This document shows positions 10,551 to 21,001 of a DNA stretch of 64,000 nt, in pieces (the first letter of the stretch is position 1; each line of letters begins with the position of its first letter). Origin of the DNA: Cricetibacter osteomyelitidis (GTDB lineage Bacteria; Pseudomonadota; Gammaproteobacteria; Enterobacterales; Pasteurellaceae); NCBI RefSeq assembly GCF_004340985.1, contig NZ_SLYB01000004.1:1-64000 (forward strand), read 5' to 3'. A program made the position numbers and the translations under genes. The notes beneath the pieces were generated by a model that worked only from the letters and a program-made list of their open reading frames with translations, was not told the DNA's origin and ran no database searches.

Positions 10551-11213
10551 ATGGAACAAACTGAATTAATGCCCCGGGAGAAATTACTCCGATATGGTGC
10601 AGAAGCCTTAACCGATCAGGAGCTCTTAGCAATCTTTTTACGCACGGGAATTAAAAATTGCCCTGTTATGCAACTCTCGCAACAAGTGCTCGACGCCTTT
10701 GGTTCACTGCGGGCATTACTTTCTGCGGATCAACAACAATTCTGTGCTGTGAAAGGGATCGGCATTACACAATTTATTCAATTACAGGCATGTACGGAAA
10801 TGACTAAACGTTATTTGGCACAACAAATAAAAATGGTTCATCTGTTTAACAGTCCGGAAGTGGTGCGTTTATATTTACAAACCGAATTGGAGCAGCGTGA
10901 ACGAGAAATATTTATGGTGTTATTTTTAGATAATCAGCACCGTCTAATCAAACAAGAAGAAATGTTTTTAGGAACGGTTAACGTTGCCTCCGTACATCCT
11001 CGAGAAATTGTGAAAACGGCTCTCTATTGTAATGCCGCAGCCGTGATTTTAGCACATAACCATCCTTCCGGTGTTTCCAAACCCAGCAGTTCGGATCATG
11101 CAATAACTCAAAAGATCAAACAGGCCTGTAAATTGATCGATGTGCGGATTTTGGATCATTTTATCATCGGAAAAGGCGAATATTTCTCTTTTTCAGAGAA
11201 CGATTGTCTATAA
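10551..11213 (+). CDS. radC: RadC/JAB-domain protein
   Basis: A RadC family member with an N-terminal helix-hairpin-helix region (VKGIGITQFIQLQA) and a JAB/MPN metalloprotease-like domain with the zinc motif HNHPSG (ILAHNHPSGVSKPSSSDHAIT). The family was named for DNA repair, but its biochemical role is not settled. I chose the ATG at 10551 (220 aa, LMPREKLL near the N-terminus as in other RadC). An in-frame ATG at 10482 with its own AGGA could add 23 residues. Confidence 0.93.
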   Translation: MEQTELMPREKLLRYGAEALTDQELLAIFLRTGIKNCPVMQLSQQVLDAFGSLRALLSADQQQFCAVKGIGITQFIQLQACTEMTKRYLAQQIKMVHLFNSPEVVRLYLQTELEQREREIFMVLFLDNQHRLIKQEEMFLGTVNVASVHPREIVKTALYCNAAAVILAHNHPSGVSKPSSSDHAITQKIKQACKLIDVRILDHFIIGKGEYFSFSENDCL

Positions 11214-11238
11214 ATTAACAATTAAATTGATTTTTTAC

Positions 11239-11267
11239 TTGAGTCAAACGGACAAAATCAGTATAAT
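11239..11267 (+). promoter_or_regulatory. sigma-70 promoter of rpmB-rpmG
   Basis: TTGAGT (11239-11244), a 17-bp spacer and TATAAT (11262-11267) form a near-consensus promoter. Start of transcription near 11274 would leave a leader of about 135 nt before rpmB. Confidence 0.85.
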
Positions 11268-11294
11268 TTGCGACCTTTACTATAGATAATAGTT

Positions 11295-11382
11295 GCGGGT
11301 CGGGTGAATGCCTGACGAGGTGTCGATAAGTGTTGAGCCTTTCGATAGCCCGAACCGCGAAGCTCGAGCGAGGGCTACGCCC
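11295..11382 (+). promoter_or_regulatory. structured 5' leader of rpmB-rpmG
   Basis: GCGGGTCGGG (11295-11304) can pair with CCCGAACCGC (11349-11358) with one mismatch, enclosing a GC-rich loop. A small hairpin GGGC-TAC-GCCC (11372-11382) follows, then a TTTATATT run and the rpmB ribosome-binding site GGAG. GC content is well above the surrounding sequence. It may be an autoregulatory r-protein target or a stabilising leader; I do not recognise a named RNA family. Confidence 0.45.
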
Positions 11383-11409
11383 TTTATATTAATTATTGGA
11401 GAATAAAAA

Positions 11410-11646
11410 ATGTCTAGAGTCTGTCAAGTAACAGGCAAGCGTCCGGCAGTTGGTAACAACCGTTCGCACGCATTGAATGCGACTCGTCGTCGCTTTTTAC
11501 CGAACCTTCACACTCACCGTTTCTGGGTTGAAAGTGAAAACCGTTTCGTAACTTTACGCTTAACTGCGAAAGGTATGCGTATTATCGATAAAAAAGGCAT
11601 CGATGCAGTTTTAGCTGATATCCGTGCTCGTGGCGATAAAATCTAA
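11410..11646 (+). CDS. rpmB: 50S ribosomal protein L28
   Basis: A 78-aa large-subunit ribosomal protein beginning [20 protein letters not shown], diagnostic of bL28. GGAG is 8 bp upstream. It is followed 11 bp later by rpmG, the universal gammaproteobacterial pair. Confidence 0.98.
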   Translation: MSRVCQVTGKRPAVGNNRSHALNATRRRFLPNLHTHRFWVESENRFVTLRLTAKGMRIIDKKGIDAVLADIRARGDKI

Positions 11647-11657
11647 GGAGCTAACAA

Positions 11658-11828
11658 ATGGCAGCAAAAGGTGCTCGTGAGAAAATCCGTTTAGTTTCTA
11701 CTGCAGAAACCGGTCACTTCTACACAACTGATAAAAACAAACGTAATATGCCTGAAAAAATGGAAATCAAAAAATTTGATCCGGTAGTGCGTAAACACGT
11801 TATCTATAAAGAAGCAAAAATCAAATAA
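11658..11828 (+). CDS. rpmG: 50S ribosomal protein L33
   Basis: A 56-aa bL33 ([20 protein letters not shown] at the start, [11 protein letters not shown] at the end), read directly from the DNA with AAGGAG 8 bp upstream. It lacks the paired Cys zinc motif, so this is the zinc-independent form. It is cotranscribed with rpmB and followed by a strong terminator. Confidence 0.97.
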
Positions 11829-11852
11829 TTTGATTTTGAGCAGATTAAAGAA

Positions 11853-11875
11853 ACCCGATGATTGTCGGGTTTTTT
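11853..11875 (+). terminator. rho-independent terminator of rpmBG
   Basis: ACCCGA / TCGGGT stem with a 6-nt loop followed by a T-run, 24 bp after the rpmG stop. Confidence 0.9.
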
Positions 11876-11904
11876 ATTATCAAACAGAAAAATTTTCCAA
11901 AAAT

Positions 11905-11945
11905 AAACCGCACTTTTAAGCTATCAGTTAAAAGTGCGGTTTATT
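11905..11945. terminator. inverted uptake-signal hairpin downstream of argG
   Basis: AAACCGCACTTTTAA and TTAAAAGTGCGGTTT form a long perfect stem made of two opposed uptake signals, located just after the argG stop. It is likely the argG terminator. Confidence 0.75.
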
Positions 11946-11959
11946 TTTTTAAAATTTTA

Positions 11960-13330
<1,371 letters not shown>

Positions 13331-13383
13331 CTATTATCGGTGAAAACTCGTAAAAAGTCCACCGCACTTATGATTTAGTTTGT

Positions 13384-14214
13384 CTATTTTATTGTTGGTA
13401 GCATCGAATCCGGATCAGGATATTGATAAACAAAATCCAATTCCTGAGCGATTTTATCTCCTAAGATTACTCGTTGCGGATCTTGCGGGGAGCAGATAAA
13501 GTGCGGTGGGTTTACGCCGAGTTTTTCGGCTGTGCGGGTGTAATAATCCGCACGGATCGGGTGTTCGGCGGCAACCAAATGATATAACCGCTTACCGCTT
13601 GGGGTTTCCAGCAACACTTCCACCGCTCGGATCACATCATCAATATGCACTAAATTCACCGGCTGATTACCCAGCGAAATATCGGTTTTGCCTGCCAGAG
13701 AATGAATGGGGTGGCGGTCTTGGCCGATTAATCCGCCTAAACGCAGAATATCGCAGTCGATATCCGCCAATTGTTGCAGCCATTGTTCGGTTTCATATAA
13801 GGCTTTTGCGGTTTCACCTTGGGGAACGGGAATGGATTTTTCATCAAACCGCCCGCTGACTTGGGCAAACACCGATGTGGAACTGATAAAAATCAAATGA
13901 TTAATATTGTGCAGCAAGGCTTCTTTTACCACATTTTCCACACCGGCTTTATATTGCCGGGCATCAAAGAAATATTGGCTGGGTGGAATATTGATCACTA
14001 AAGCATCCACATCAAACAATACGGCCAAATCATCGGGATCCGCATTAATTTCCGGTGTAAGTTCAAGGTGATAGGTTTCCAATCGCAGCAACCGCATTTG
14101 TTCCACACCCTCATGCGTGCGTTTGCTGCCTTTTACATCCCAACCCGCATGTTGCAAAAGCCGGGCCATCGGCAAGCCAAGCCAACCTAATCCCACAACT
14201 GCCACTGATTTCAT
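13384..14214 (-). CDS. NAD(P)-binding SDR-like protein (YeeZ type)
   Basis: A 276-aa cytoplasmic protein with an N-terminal Rossmann motif (VAVVGLGWLGLPMARLL) and an atypical short-chain dehydrogenase/epimerase core (LIFISSTSVFAQVSG, LRLGGLIGQDRHP). It resembles E. coli YeeZ-type nucleoside-sugar epimerase-like proteins of unknown substrate. The usual YxxxK is not obvious. It is followed by fadIJ on the same strand, but the 71-bp gap does not prove an operon. Confidence 0.75.
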   Translation of the reverse strand: MKSVAVVGLGWLGLPMARLLQHAGWDVKGSKRTHEGVEQMRLLRLETYHLELTPEINADPDDLAVLFDVDALVINIPPSQYFFDARQYKAGVENVVKEALLHNINHLIFISSTSVFAQVSGRFDEKSIPVPQGETAKALYETEQWLQQLADIDCDILRLGGLIGQDRHPIHSLAGKTDISLGNQPVNLVHIDDVIRAVEVLLETPSGKRLYHLVAAEHPIRADYYTRTAEKLGVNPPHFICSPQDPQRVILGDKIAQELDFVYQYPDPDSMLPTIK

Positions 14215-14285
14215 TTTAAATAGTCCTTTTTAACTTTCACCTAGGGCGAAACCCACGGATTTTTGTTCACCAATTTAAATTTCTC

Positions 14286-16421
14286 TTAGTTTTCACTGCT
14301 CTTTGATACCAACCACGCGCAAGGTGTAAATCTGTCACCATATAATTCCACGTGGCGGTTTAATTCTGCCACGATATTTTTCGCACCTATTTGTTCGATA
14401 TAGGCATATATGCCACCGCGGAAATCCGGGAAAAACGCACCTAATACGGAGGCTACGTTACCTTCATCGATGTTGCGGATCACGTTATCCTGCAAGCAAT
14501 AAGCGGCTTCGTTAATCATCATCAATACACAGCGGCGGGCCACTTGTTCGGCTTCTAAATCGTTGCGGGTGATGGTTTCCATAACGTGATAAATACTTTT
14601 ATCCTCACCGCTGCGGATGTTATCTGCCGAATGATAAAGATAAAAACCGCGGCGATTTTTTGCACCTTTGCGATCATTTTCTGTCAATAACGCCACTTTA
14701 TTCGGCAAAGCAAAACGGCTGCCGTGTGCCTGTACTAAATGGGGAATGGATTTCACCAATACATCTAAGCCCATTTCATCAATCATCGCCAATGGGCCAA
14801 TACTGAAGCCGAATTCCTGCAAAGAGCGGTCGATAAATTCAATACTTTCACCGTCTTCAATACAGCGAATGGCTTCCAATAAATACGGCGTTAAAATCCG
14901 ATTCACGAAAAAACCCGCTTTATCCGCCACTAAAAACGGAATCTTACCTTGCTGCATTGCAAAATGAATAGCGGTAGCAATGGTTTGTTCCGATGTGCCT
15001 TGCCCACCGTTAACGCCTAAGTGTGGTATGATTTCCAACATTTTTCGTTCTGTCACCGGGCTGAAATAATGTACACCGATCACGTTTTGCGGTCGTTGTG
15101 CCACGGAAGCGATTTCTGCGATAGACAGAGTCGAAGCATTGGTGGCAAAAACCGTATGTTCATCAAAAAACTGTTCGCTCTCCACCACCATTTGTTGTTT
15201 CAGGCGCAAATCTTCATACACCGCTTCGATGACGAAATCTGCTTTGGTATTGCCAATAAAGCGTTCACCGCCGGAAATCAACTGCATTTGCTGGCGCATT
15301 TTACCGATAGATAAAGTGCCGTCCGCCACTTCTTTTTGCAGCAGTTCATAAGTGCGATGCAAAGCTTGTTGAATCCCCGCCGGGTGAATATCTTTAATCC
15401 GCACAGGAATATTAGCCCGATGAGCGGTGATATAGGCAATGCCCGCGCCGATAAAGCCGCTGCCTAAAATCGCTAAGCGGTTGACATCACGCACTTGGGA
15501 ACGTTCACGATATTGCAGTTTCATCGCTCTGGCAGTTTGTTCTAAATGGCGTAACACCGCAGATTCTTTGGTAAAAAATAACTTGCTTAAACTTTCTCGC
15601 TCCGCTTTCAAACCTTCTTTTTCATCGGTGAGCTTGAGAATATTAATAATAGCTTGGATCGCTTCGTAGCTGCCAAAAGCTTTGTGGGAAATATTGCTTT
15701 CCTCAAAAGTCAGCACGCGGTTGCGGGTGTATTTGGAATATGCCAGCACATTTTTCACTTTGGTGAAGAATTTTTGATTTTGCTCTGCGGGCTTGTTGTG
15801 TGTTTGATTTTGCTGTTTTTTCAAATATAACAAGGCGGTATCTAACAACACTTCTTTGGCTACCACATCCTCCAACAAGCCTAATTGCAATGCCGTACGG
15901 GCGTTGATTTTATCGCCGGAAAGTAATAATGGTACGGCATCTTTTAAGCCGATTAATTGCGGTAAACGCTGCGTGCCGCCGGCAAAAGGCAATAGGCCTG
16001 ATTTTACTTGCGGAATAGCAAATTTGGTGTTTTCATCTTGGCTTGCAATACGGGCTGTACAGGCTAATGCCAATTCCAAACCGATACCGTAGCAATCACC
16101 GTGGATCGCCGCCACCGTTGGGCATTTTAAGCCTTCAATTTCCCGCATTAATAACTGAACCTGCTCGGAAAATTCGGTAATTTGCACCGCACTTTTACCC
16201 TCCAAACAAGCTAAATCAAAGCCGCGAATAAAGTTATTCGGTTTATTGGAAAAGAATACCACGCCTTGATATTGCTGATAAATAATCGTGCCCAAGACCG
16301 CTCTTAATTCATCCGGAAAAAGTGCGGTGAATAAATTATAAGGTTTATTCGGCGTGTTGATATGCACAATGGCAATGTTATCCCGAACTTCTAAAGTAAA
16401 GGGCGAATGTTGTTCTGTCAT
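14286..16421 (-). CDS. fadJ: FadJ-type multifunctional beta-oxidation enzyme
   Basis: A 711-aa enoyl-CoA hydratase/3-hydroxyacyl-CoA dehydrogenase. The start is ATG 16421 (MTEQHSPFTLEVRDN). Residues 1-190 are the crotonase domain, and the dehydrogenase domain begins at the Rossmann motif LAILGSGFIGAGIAY and has GVHYFSPV with the catalytic His. One feature is odd. The first catalytic Glu is present (GIGLE, 116), but the position equivalent to the second (LPE in E. coli enzymes) is Gln 138 (IPQVKSGLLP), and the oxyanion-hole GAD is GFD (67-69). Hydratase activity may therefore be weak or lost. It lies 14 bp after fadI. Confidence 0.88.
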   Translation of the reverse strand: MTEQHSPFTLEVRDNIAIVHINTPNKPYNLFTALFPDELRAVLGTIIYQQYQGVVFFSNKPNNFIRGFDLACLEGKSAVQITEFSEQVQLLMREIEGLKCPTVAAIHGDCYGIGLELALACTARIASQDENTKFAIPQVKSGLLPFAGGTQRLPQLIGLKDAVPLLLSGDKINARTALQLGLLEDVVAKEVLLDTALLYLKKQQNQTHNKPAEQNQKFFTKVKNVLAYSKYTRNRVLTFEESNISHKAFGSYEAIQAIINILKLTDEKEGLKAERESLSKLFFTKESAVLRHLEQTARAMKLQYRERSQVRDVNRLAILGSGFIGAGIAYITAHRANIPVRIKDIHPAGIQQALHRTYELLQKEVADGTLSIGKMRQQMQLISGGERFIGNTKADFVIEAVYEDLRLKQQMVVESEQFFDEHTVFATNASTLSIAEIASVAQRPQNVIGVHYFSPVTERKMLEIIPHLGVNGGQGTSEQTIATAIHFAMQQGKIPFLVADKAGFFVNRILTPYLLEAIRCIEDGESIEFIDRSLQEFGFSIGPLAMIDEMGLDVLVKSIPHLVQAHGSRFALPNKVALLTENDRKGAKNRRGFYLYHSADNIRSGEDKSIYHVMETITRNDLEAEQVARRCVLMMINEAAYCLQDNVIRNIDEGNVASVLGAFFPDFRGGIYAYIEQIGAKNIVAELNRHVELYGDRFTPCAWLVSKSSEN

Positions 16422-16435
16422 TTGCTTACCCCTGA

Positions 16436-17743
16436 TTATTCCGTTTCCAAAACCATTGCCGCACCTAAGCCGCCTAAACCGCTGCACGCCACTAAGCCCA
16501 GGCCGCCACCACGGCGTTGTAATTCAAATAAATTTTGAATCAGCACGCGAATGCCTGTTACCGCCCGCGGATTACCAATCCCTAAAGAACCGCCCAAAAC
16601 GTTGAATTTATCCATATCAATGGCACCGATAGCCGATGTGCGATTAAGTTTCTCTCGGGCAAATTCATCGGATTCAAATAAACACAAATTCGCCAGCACC
16701 TGTGCCGCTGACGATTCGTGAAAATCAATTAAATTAATATCCTGCACGCTTACATCCGCACGTAATAATGCCAGTGATGAGGCGTAAGTCATGCCGCTGA
16801 GCATATTGTCCCACACATCGTTACCCGTCATAGCATAACTGCGAATATAGCCTAACGCCGTCAAGCCTTGTGCTTTTGCAATATCTTCCCGCATTAACAT
16901 CACCGCTCCCGCACCATCACAGCCTTTGGATGTATTCCAGTCTGTTACTGAACCATATTTCTTATCCGCCACCGGTTGAAATTTTCCATAACGGGATGAT
17001 TTTAATGACGTTTCAAACAGATTATCCGCCACCACAAAATTTTCATAAGGCGGCGGAAAGGAAATCATCACTTCATCGCGTAAATTGCCGTTGAGCCAAG
17101 CTTCACCGATTAAACGGTGAGAACGTGCGGTATATTCGTCTTGTTCCTGACGACTAATGCCGAAATTTTTTGCCATTTGTTCAGACACATCGGCAACGGA
17201 CAAGTCGGTAATATAATCTTTTTGGCTGGTGGAATGCGGTTTAAGATCATCTAAGGAAAGCTGTTTCAACAATTCATATTTATTTTCCACGCCTTGTGCA
17301 TTAAGAATATCTTTCAAACGTTGCATCATACGAGAATTCAAACTGATGGATGAATTAGAGACGGAATCCGCACCGCCTGCAATCCCTGCCGTCACCGAGC
17401 CGCTGACAATACTTGAAGTAAGATTGGCTACCGTTTGCAATCCGGTCACACAAGAACTGCTAATGGTATAAGCCTGAGTGTGAGCAAGTCCTAAGTTAAT
17501 GGCGATACCACGGGAAATGTTTTGAATATCGGCGTGTTGAGTCACCTGCCCGAAAATCAACTGCTGAATTAAAGTGCGGTCGATTCCCACGCGATTTAGC
17601 AATTCATTGGTTACCATTGTGCCTAAATCAATGGCATAGGCATCTTTAAACCCTGTATCTTTTTGAGTAAAGGGCGTGCGTAATCCCGCTACAATCGCAA
17701 TGCGTTGGCCTTGTGACGTGACTAAGTTTTGTTCTGTTGCCAT
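16436..17743 (-). CDS. fadI: acetyl-CoA acyltransferase (thiolase) FadI
   Basis: A 435-aa thiolase that cleaves 3-ketoacyl-CoA in the FadIJ complex. The nucleophile Cys98 is in SSSCVTG. The FHESSAAQVLANL and CSGLGGLGAAMV stretches carry the other active-site residues. The gene order fadI-fadJ is the anaerobic beta-oxidation pair of enteric bacteria. It is divergent from smpB, with a 144-bp gap holding both promoters. Confidence 0.92.
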   Translation of the reverse strand: MATEQNLVTSQGQRIAIVAGLRTPFTQKDTGFKDAYAIDLGTMVTNELLNRVGIDRTLIQQLIFGQVTQHADIQNISRGIAINLGLAHTQAYTISSSCVTGLQTVANLTSSIVSGSVTAGIAGGADSVSNSSISLNSRMMQRLKDILNAQGVENKYELLKQLSLDDLKPHSTSQKDYITDLSVADVSEQMAKNFGISRQEQDEYTARSHRLIGEAWLNGNLRDEVMISFPPPYENFVVADNLFETSLKSSRYGKFQPVADKKYGSVTDWNTSKGCDGAGAVMLMREDIAKAQGLTALGYIRSYAMTGNDVWDNMLSGMTYASSLALLRADVSVQDINLIDFHESSAAQVLANLCLFESDEFAREKLNRTSAIGAIDMDKFNVLGGSLGIGNPRAVTGIRVLIQNLFELQRRGGGLGLVACSGLGGLGAAMVLETE

Positions 17744-17887
17744 TAAAAAATCCTTTCTTCATTTTATTGAAGATATTGTTAACCAGAGCCTATTTAAAGA
17801 CAAGCAAATAATGCAGAAATTTGTACATTTCACGCGGATTAGGTACAATCACCCCCAATAATTAATCAGAAAAACAAATAATACAAA

Positions 17888-18370
17888 ATGGCAAAGAAAA
17901 AAGTAAAAGCTGGCTCAAATACTATCGCACTCAACAAACGGGCAAGACACGACTATTTTATTGAAGACGAAATTGAAGCCGGCCTTGAATTACAAGGTTG
18001 GGAAGTGAAATCCATGCGGGCGGGTAAAGCCAATATCAGTGACAGTTATGTGATTTTTAAAAACGGTGAAGCCTACTTATTCGGGGCAATGATCACCCCG
18101 CTCAGCGTAGCGTCCACGCATATTGTCTGCGACCCGACCCGTACACGTAAGTTATTATTAAACAAAAGGGAATTAGATTCTTTATTTGGTAAAGCAAACC
18201 GCGATGGTTTCACCATTGTGGCCTTATCCCTTTATTGGAAACAGGCTTGGGCAAAAGTGAAAATCGGTTTGGTGAAAGGTAAAAAACAACACGATAAACG
18301 TGATGACATCAAAGAACAAGAATGGAAACGACAAAAAGAACGTATTATGAAAAATGCCGCTCGCGGATAA
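17888..18370 (+). CDS. smpB: SsrA-binding protein SmpB
   Basis: A 160-aa tmRNA partner for ribosome rescue. The N-terminus holds the oligonucleotide-binding core ([34 protein letters not shown]). The basic C-terminal tail ([20 protein letters not shown]) is the part that inserts in the decoding centre. No ssrA gene is visible next to it. Confidence 0.97.
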   Translation: MAKKKVKAGSNTIALNKRARHDYFIEDEIEAGLELQGWEVKSMRAGKANISDSYVIFKNGEAYLFGAMITPLSVASTHIVCDPTRTRKLLLNKRELDSLFGKANRDGFTIVALSLYWKQAWAKVKIGLVKGKKQHDKRDDIKEQEWKRQKERIMKNAARG

Positions 18371-18387
18371 ACTTGATTCTAAAACTT

Positions 18388-18428
18388 GCCCGAAAATGAC
18401 CGCACTTTCGGGCTCTTTCTTTCAAAAG
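18388..18428. terminator. terminator between converging smpB and the ABC operon
   Basis: GCCCGAAA (18388-18395) pairs with TTTCGGGC (18406-18413), followed by T-rich sequence. The loop contains one uptake signal. Confidence 0.75.
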
Positions 18429-19196
18429 TTAAATACAATAATCCTCAAATTCCACGGCTTTATTTTGCATTAAGAATTGTTTGGTACGTTCTTGTTGTGG
18501 ATTGCCAAAAAAGTTTTTTGCGGTATTTTTTTCCACCACTACTCCGCCGTCCATAAACAACACCGTATCCGCCACATCTTTGGCAAACTGCATTTCGTGA
18601 GTGACGATGATCATTGTCCAACCTTCCGCCGCCAACATTTTTAATACCTGCAACACTTCACCCACCCATTCGGGATCCAATGCGGATGTAGGTTCATCAA
18701 GTAAAATCAAATTCGGTTCCACCGCTAATGCCCGTGCAATACCTACCCGTTGTTGTTGACCGCCGGAAAGCTGGGAAGGATACAAATCCACTTTATCTTG
18801 CAAACCTACTTTTTTCAGTAATGCCAATGCTTTTTGGCAGGTTTGTCCGCGCTCTTTCTTTTGTACCACAATCGGCCCTTCCATCACATTTTCCAATGCG
18901 GTGCGATGGGGAAATAAATTATATTGCTGAAACACCATGGAAGAATGGCGACGTAATTGCAATTCTTTAGCTTTGCTGATTTTTTCGGAAAAATTCACTT
19001 CAAAGTTACTGTCAATAAAGCGAATTGTACCTTGATCAGGCTGTTCCAATAAATTTAAGCAACGTAAAAACGTGGTTTTACCGGAACCCGACGGCCCGAG
19101 AATCGCCACAACTTCACCTTTCCGAATGGAAAGATCAATGCCTTTCAACACTTCGTTACCTTTGAAATGTTTATGGATATTTTTAATTTCTAACAT
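18429..19196 (-). CDS. polar amino-acid ABC transporter, ATP-binding subunit
   Basis: A 255-aa ATPase with Walker A GPSGSGKT, signature LSGGQQQRVGIARAL, Walker B LILLDEPTSALDP and the H-loop His (IIVTHEMQ). It energises the permease encoded 21 bp upstream. Operon order (binding protein, permease, ATPase) and sequence resemble the cystine/polar amino-acid systems TcyJLN / HI1078-1080; the exact substrate is uncertain. Confidence 0.92.
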   Translation of the reverse strand: MLEIKNIHKHFKGNEVLKGIDLSIRKGEVVAILGPSGSGKTTFLRCLNLLEQPDQGTIRFIDSNFEVNFSEKISKAKELQLRRHSSMVFQQYNLFPHRTALENVMEGPIVVQKKERGQTCQKALALLKKVGLQDKVDLYPSQLSGGQQQRVGIARALAVEPNLILLDEPTSALDPEWVGEVLQVLKMLAAEGWTMIIVTHEMQFAKDVADTVLFMDGGVVVEKNTAKNFFGNPQQERTKQFLMQNKAVEFEDYCI

Positions 19197-19217
19197 AAGC
19201 GGTTCCTACTACTTTAA

Positions 19218-19934
19218 CTAAAGGTGACGAGAAAGACGCTCTTCCAAACGCTCTTGCAACAAAGATAAAATAAAACACATAATCCAATAAATTAAAGCGG
19301 CTTCGCTGTAAATCAAAATAAACTCATAGCTCATTGATGTAATATTTTGTGCGACACGGAACAAATCCGTCACCAATACCAGCGATGCCAAAGAAGTGTC
19401 TTTCACCGTGCTGATAAAACTGTTTGCCAATGGCGGCACGGAAACCCGCATGGCTTGCGGCATGATCGTACGCACAAACGCTTGAGAATAATTCATACCG
19501 ATGGCATAAGATGCTTCCCATTGTCCTTTCGGAATAGATAAAATTGCCGCCCGAATAGTTTCGGATGCATATGCACCAATATTTAATGAAAAAGCAATAA
19601 TGGCCGTTGGAAAAGAATCCAACGTAATTCCGATACTCGGCAAACCGTAGAAAATAATAAAGATCTGCACCAATAAAGGTGTACCGCGAATAATTGATAC
19701 ATAAATACGGCAAAGTGCGGTCAAAATTTTATGAAAAATTGATTTAGATTGTGTTGTACGCAGCAATGCAACACAAGTTGCAATAATTAAACCGCCGATA
19801 AAGGAAAGCACCGCCAATGGAATGGTGTTAATTAATGTGGCTTCCACCATTGGCCAAAACGAGCTGATAAATAATTCAGCCCGTTCCGGTGTCATAAACG
19901 GTAATTGGGCAAGAAAATTATTGAGTAATGTCAT
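19218..19934 (-). CDS. polar amino-acid ABC transporter, permease
   Basis: A 238-aa inner-membrane permease with about five transmembrane helices of the HisMQ type ([21 protein letters not shown]). It contains the EAA-loop region [22 protein letters not shown] that docks the ATPase. Its start overlaps the end of the binding-protein gene by 17 bp, so the two are coupled. Confidence 0.92.
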   Translation of the reverse strand: MTLLNNFLAQLPFMTPERAELFISSFWPMVEATLINTIPLAVLSFIGGLIIATCVALLRTTQSKSIFHKILTALCRIYVSIIRGTPLLVQIFIIFYGLPSIGITLDSFPTAIIAFSLNIGAYASETIRAAILSIPKGQWEASYAIGMNYSQAFVRTIMPQAMRVSVPPLANSFISTVKDTSLASLVLVTDLFRVAQNITSMSYEFILIYSEAALIYWIMCFILSLLQERLEERLSRHL

Positions 19935-20691
19935 CGCCGAACCATTTAATAGAAAGGGCTTTTAATGTGCCGTCTGCACGCATTTCCGCTAACACTTTAC
20001 TAAATTGTGCCGCCACATCTTCATTGCCTTGTAAAAAAGTGAATACGGAACCCACGGTTTCATCGTTTTTCACCGCAATTTTCAAGCCTACATTCGGGTG
20101 TTTTTTGAAATAATCCAATACGGCGATTTGTTCATTCACGGTCGCTGCCACACGACCTTGTTTTACTAATTCCAAGTTTTGTGCCAAGCTGTCCACAATC
20201 ACAAGATCCGCACCGTTTTTCTTAGCCAGTTCGGTATAGTTACTGGTTGCAGATTGCACTGATTTCACGCCTTTCAGATCGGCAAAAGATTTGATTTTGT
20301 CATTGTCTTCACGAGTGACAATCACCGCACGGGAAACGTTATAAGGCTCGGAAAACGCATATTTTTTTGCACGTTCCGGCGTTGCACTGACTTGGTTGGC
20401 TATCACATCAAAACGTTTTGCATTCAGACCGGCAAAAATACCGTCCCATAAAGTTTCTTGATAAACCACCGTTAAGCCTAAACGTTTAGCCACTTCGTTA
20501 GTTACATCAATATCATAACCGGTTAATTTTCCTGCTTCATCATGAAAAGTAAACGGAGCATAGGTTCCTTCGGTTCCGACACGGACGGTTTTTGTTTTTT
20601 CCAAACTCTCGGCTAGCTCCGACGCATTGGCAAACTGTATGCCAAGGCTTAATGCCAAGCCGGCAAATAAGGCTTTAGTTAATAATTTCAT
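19918..20691 (-). CDS. periplasmic amino-acid (probably cystine) binding protein
   Basis: A 257-aa SBP_bac_3 protein. The start at ATG 20691 gives a clean signal peptide, [18 protein letters not shown] and then a cleavage site after NA in QFANA. The mature part begins with [19 protein letters not shown] and has [16 protein letters not shown] and [16 protein letters not shown], typical of cystine/polar amino-acid binders. It is the first gene of the three-gene transporter operon. Confidence 0.9.
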   Translation of the reverse strand: MKLLTKALFAGLALSLGIQFANASELAESLEKTKTVRVGTEGTYAPFTFHDEAGKLTGYDIDVTNEVAKRLGLTVVYQETLWDGIFAGLNAKRFDVIANQVSATPERAKKYAFSEPYNVSRAVIVTREDNDKIKSFADLKGVKSVQSATSNYTELAKKNGADLVIVDSLAQNLELVKQGRVAATVNEQIAVLDYFKKHPNVGLKIAVKNDETVGSVFTFLQGNEDVAAQFSKVLAEMRADGTLKALSIKWFGDDITQ

Positions 20692-21001
20692 GTGTTTTTC
20701 CTTTGATTTAGCCAAGTTAAAATAATGTAAAAGCAAGTCATTATAAGAGAGAAATTTAAATCCTGACAATAAATTCTGTTTATTTTTAATCCTGAAAAAC
20801 AAACTCACCCTTTATATTTTTAGATTAAAAATACAAAAAGGCGTTTATTTTTATATAAAATCTAATAACTATAAAAAATACAGATTGAAAGTAAAAAAAT
20901 ATTACACAGAAAGTAAATTCTATTTTATATTAAATCCGAGCCGCGTAAGACGGTAACTTTTTTTAAGCAAACTACAACTCAAACTCAGAAGGAATTTCAT
21001 T
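20692..21001. other. AT-rich divergent intergenic region
   Basis: This 310-bp region between the ABC operon and gdhA has long A/T runs and no ORF of note. It must contain both promoters and the AAGGAAT ribosome-binding site of gdhA. A small GC dyad (CCGCGTAAGACGG, near 20940) is the only other structure I see. Confidence 0.6.
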
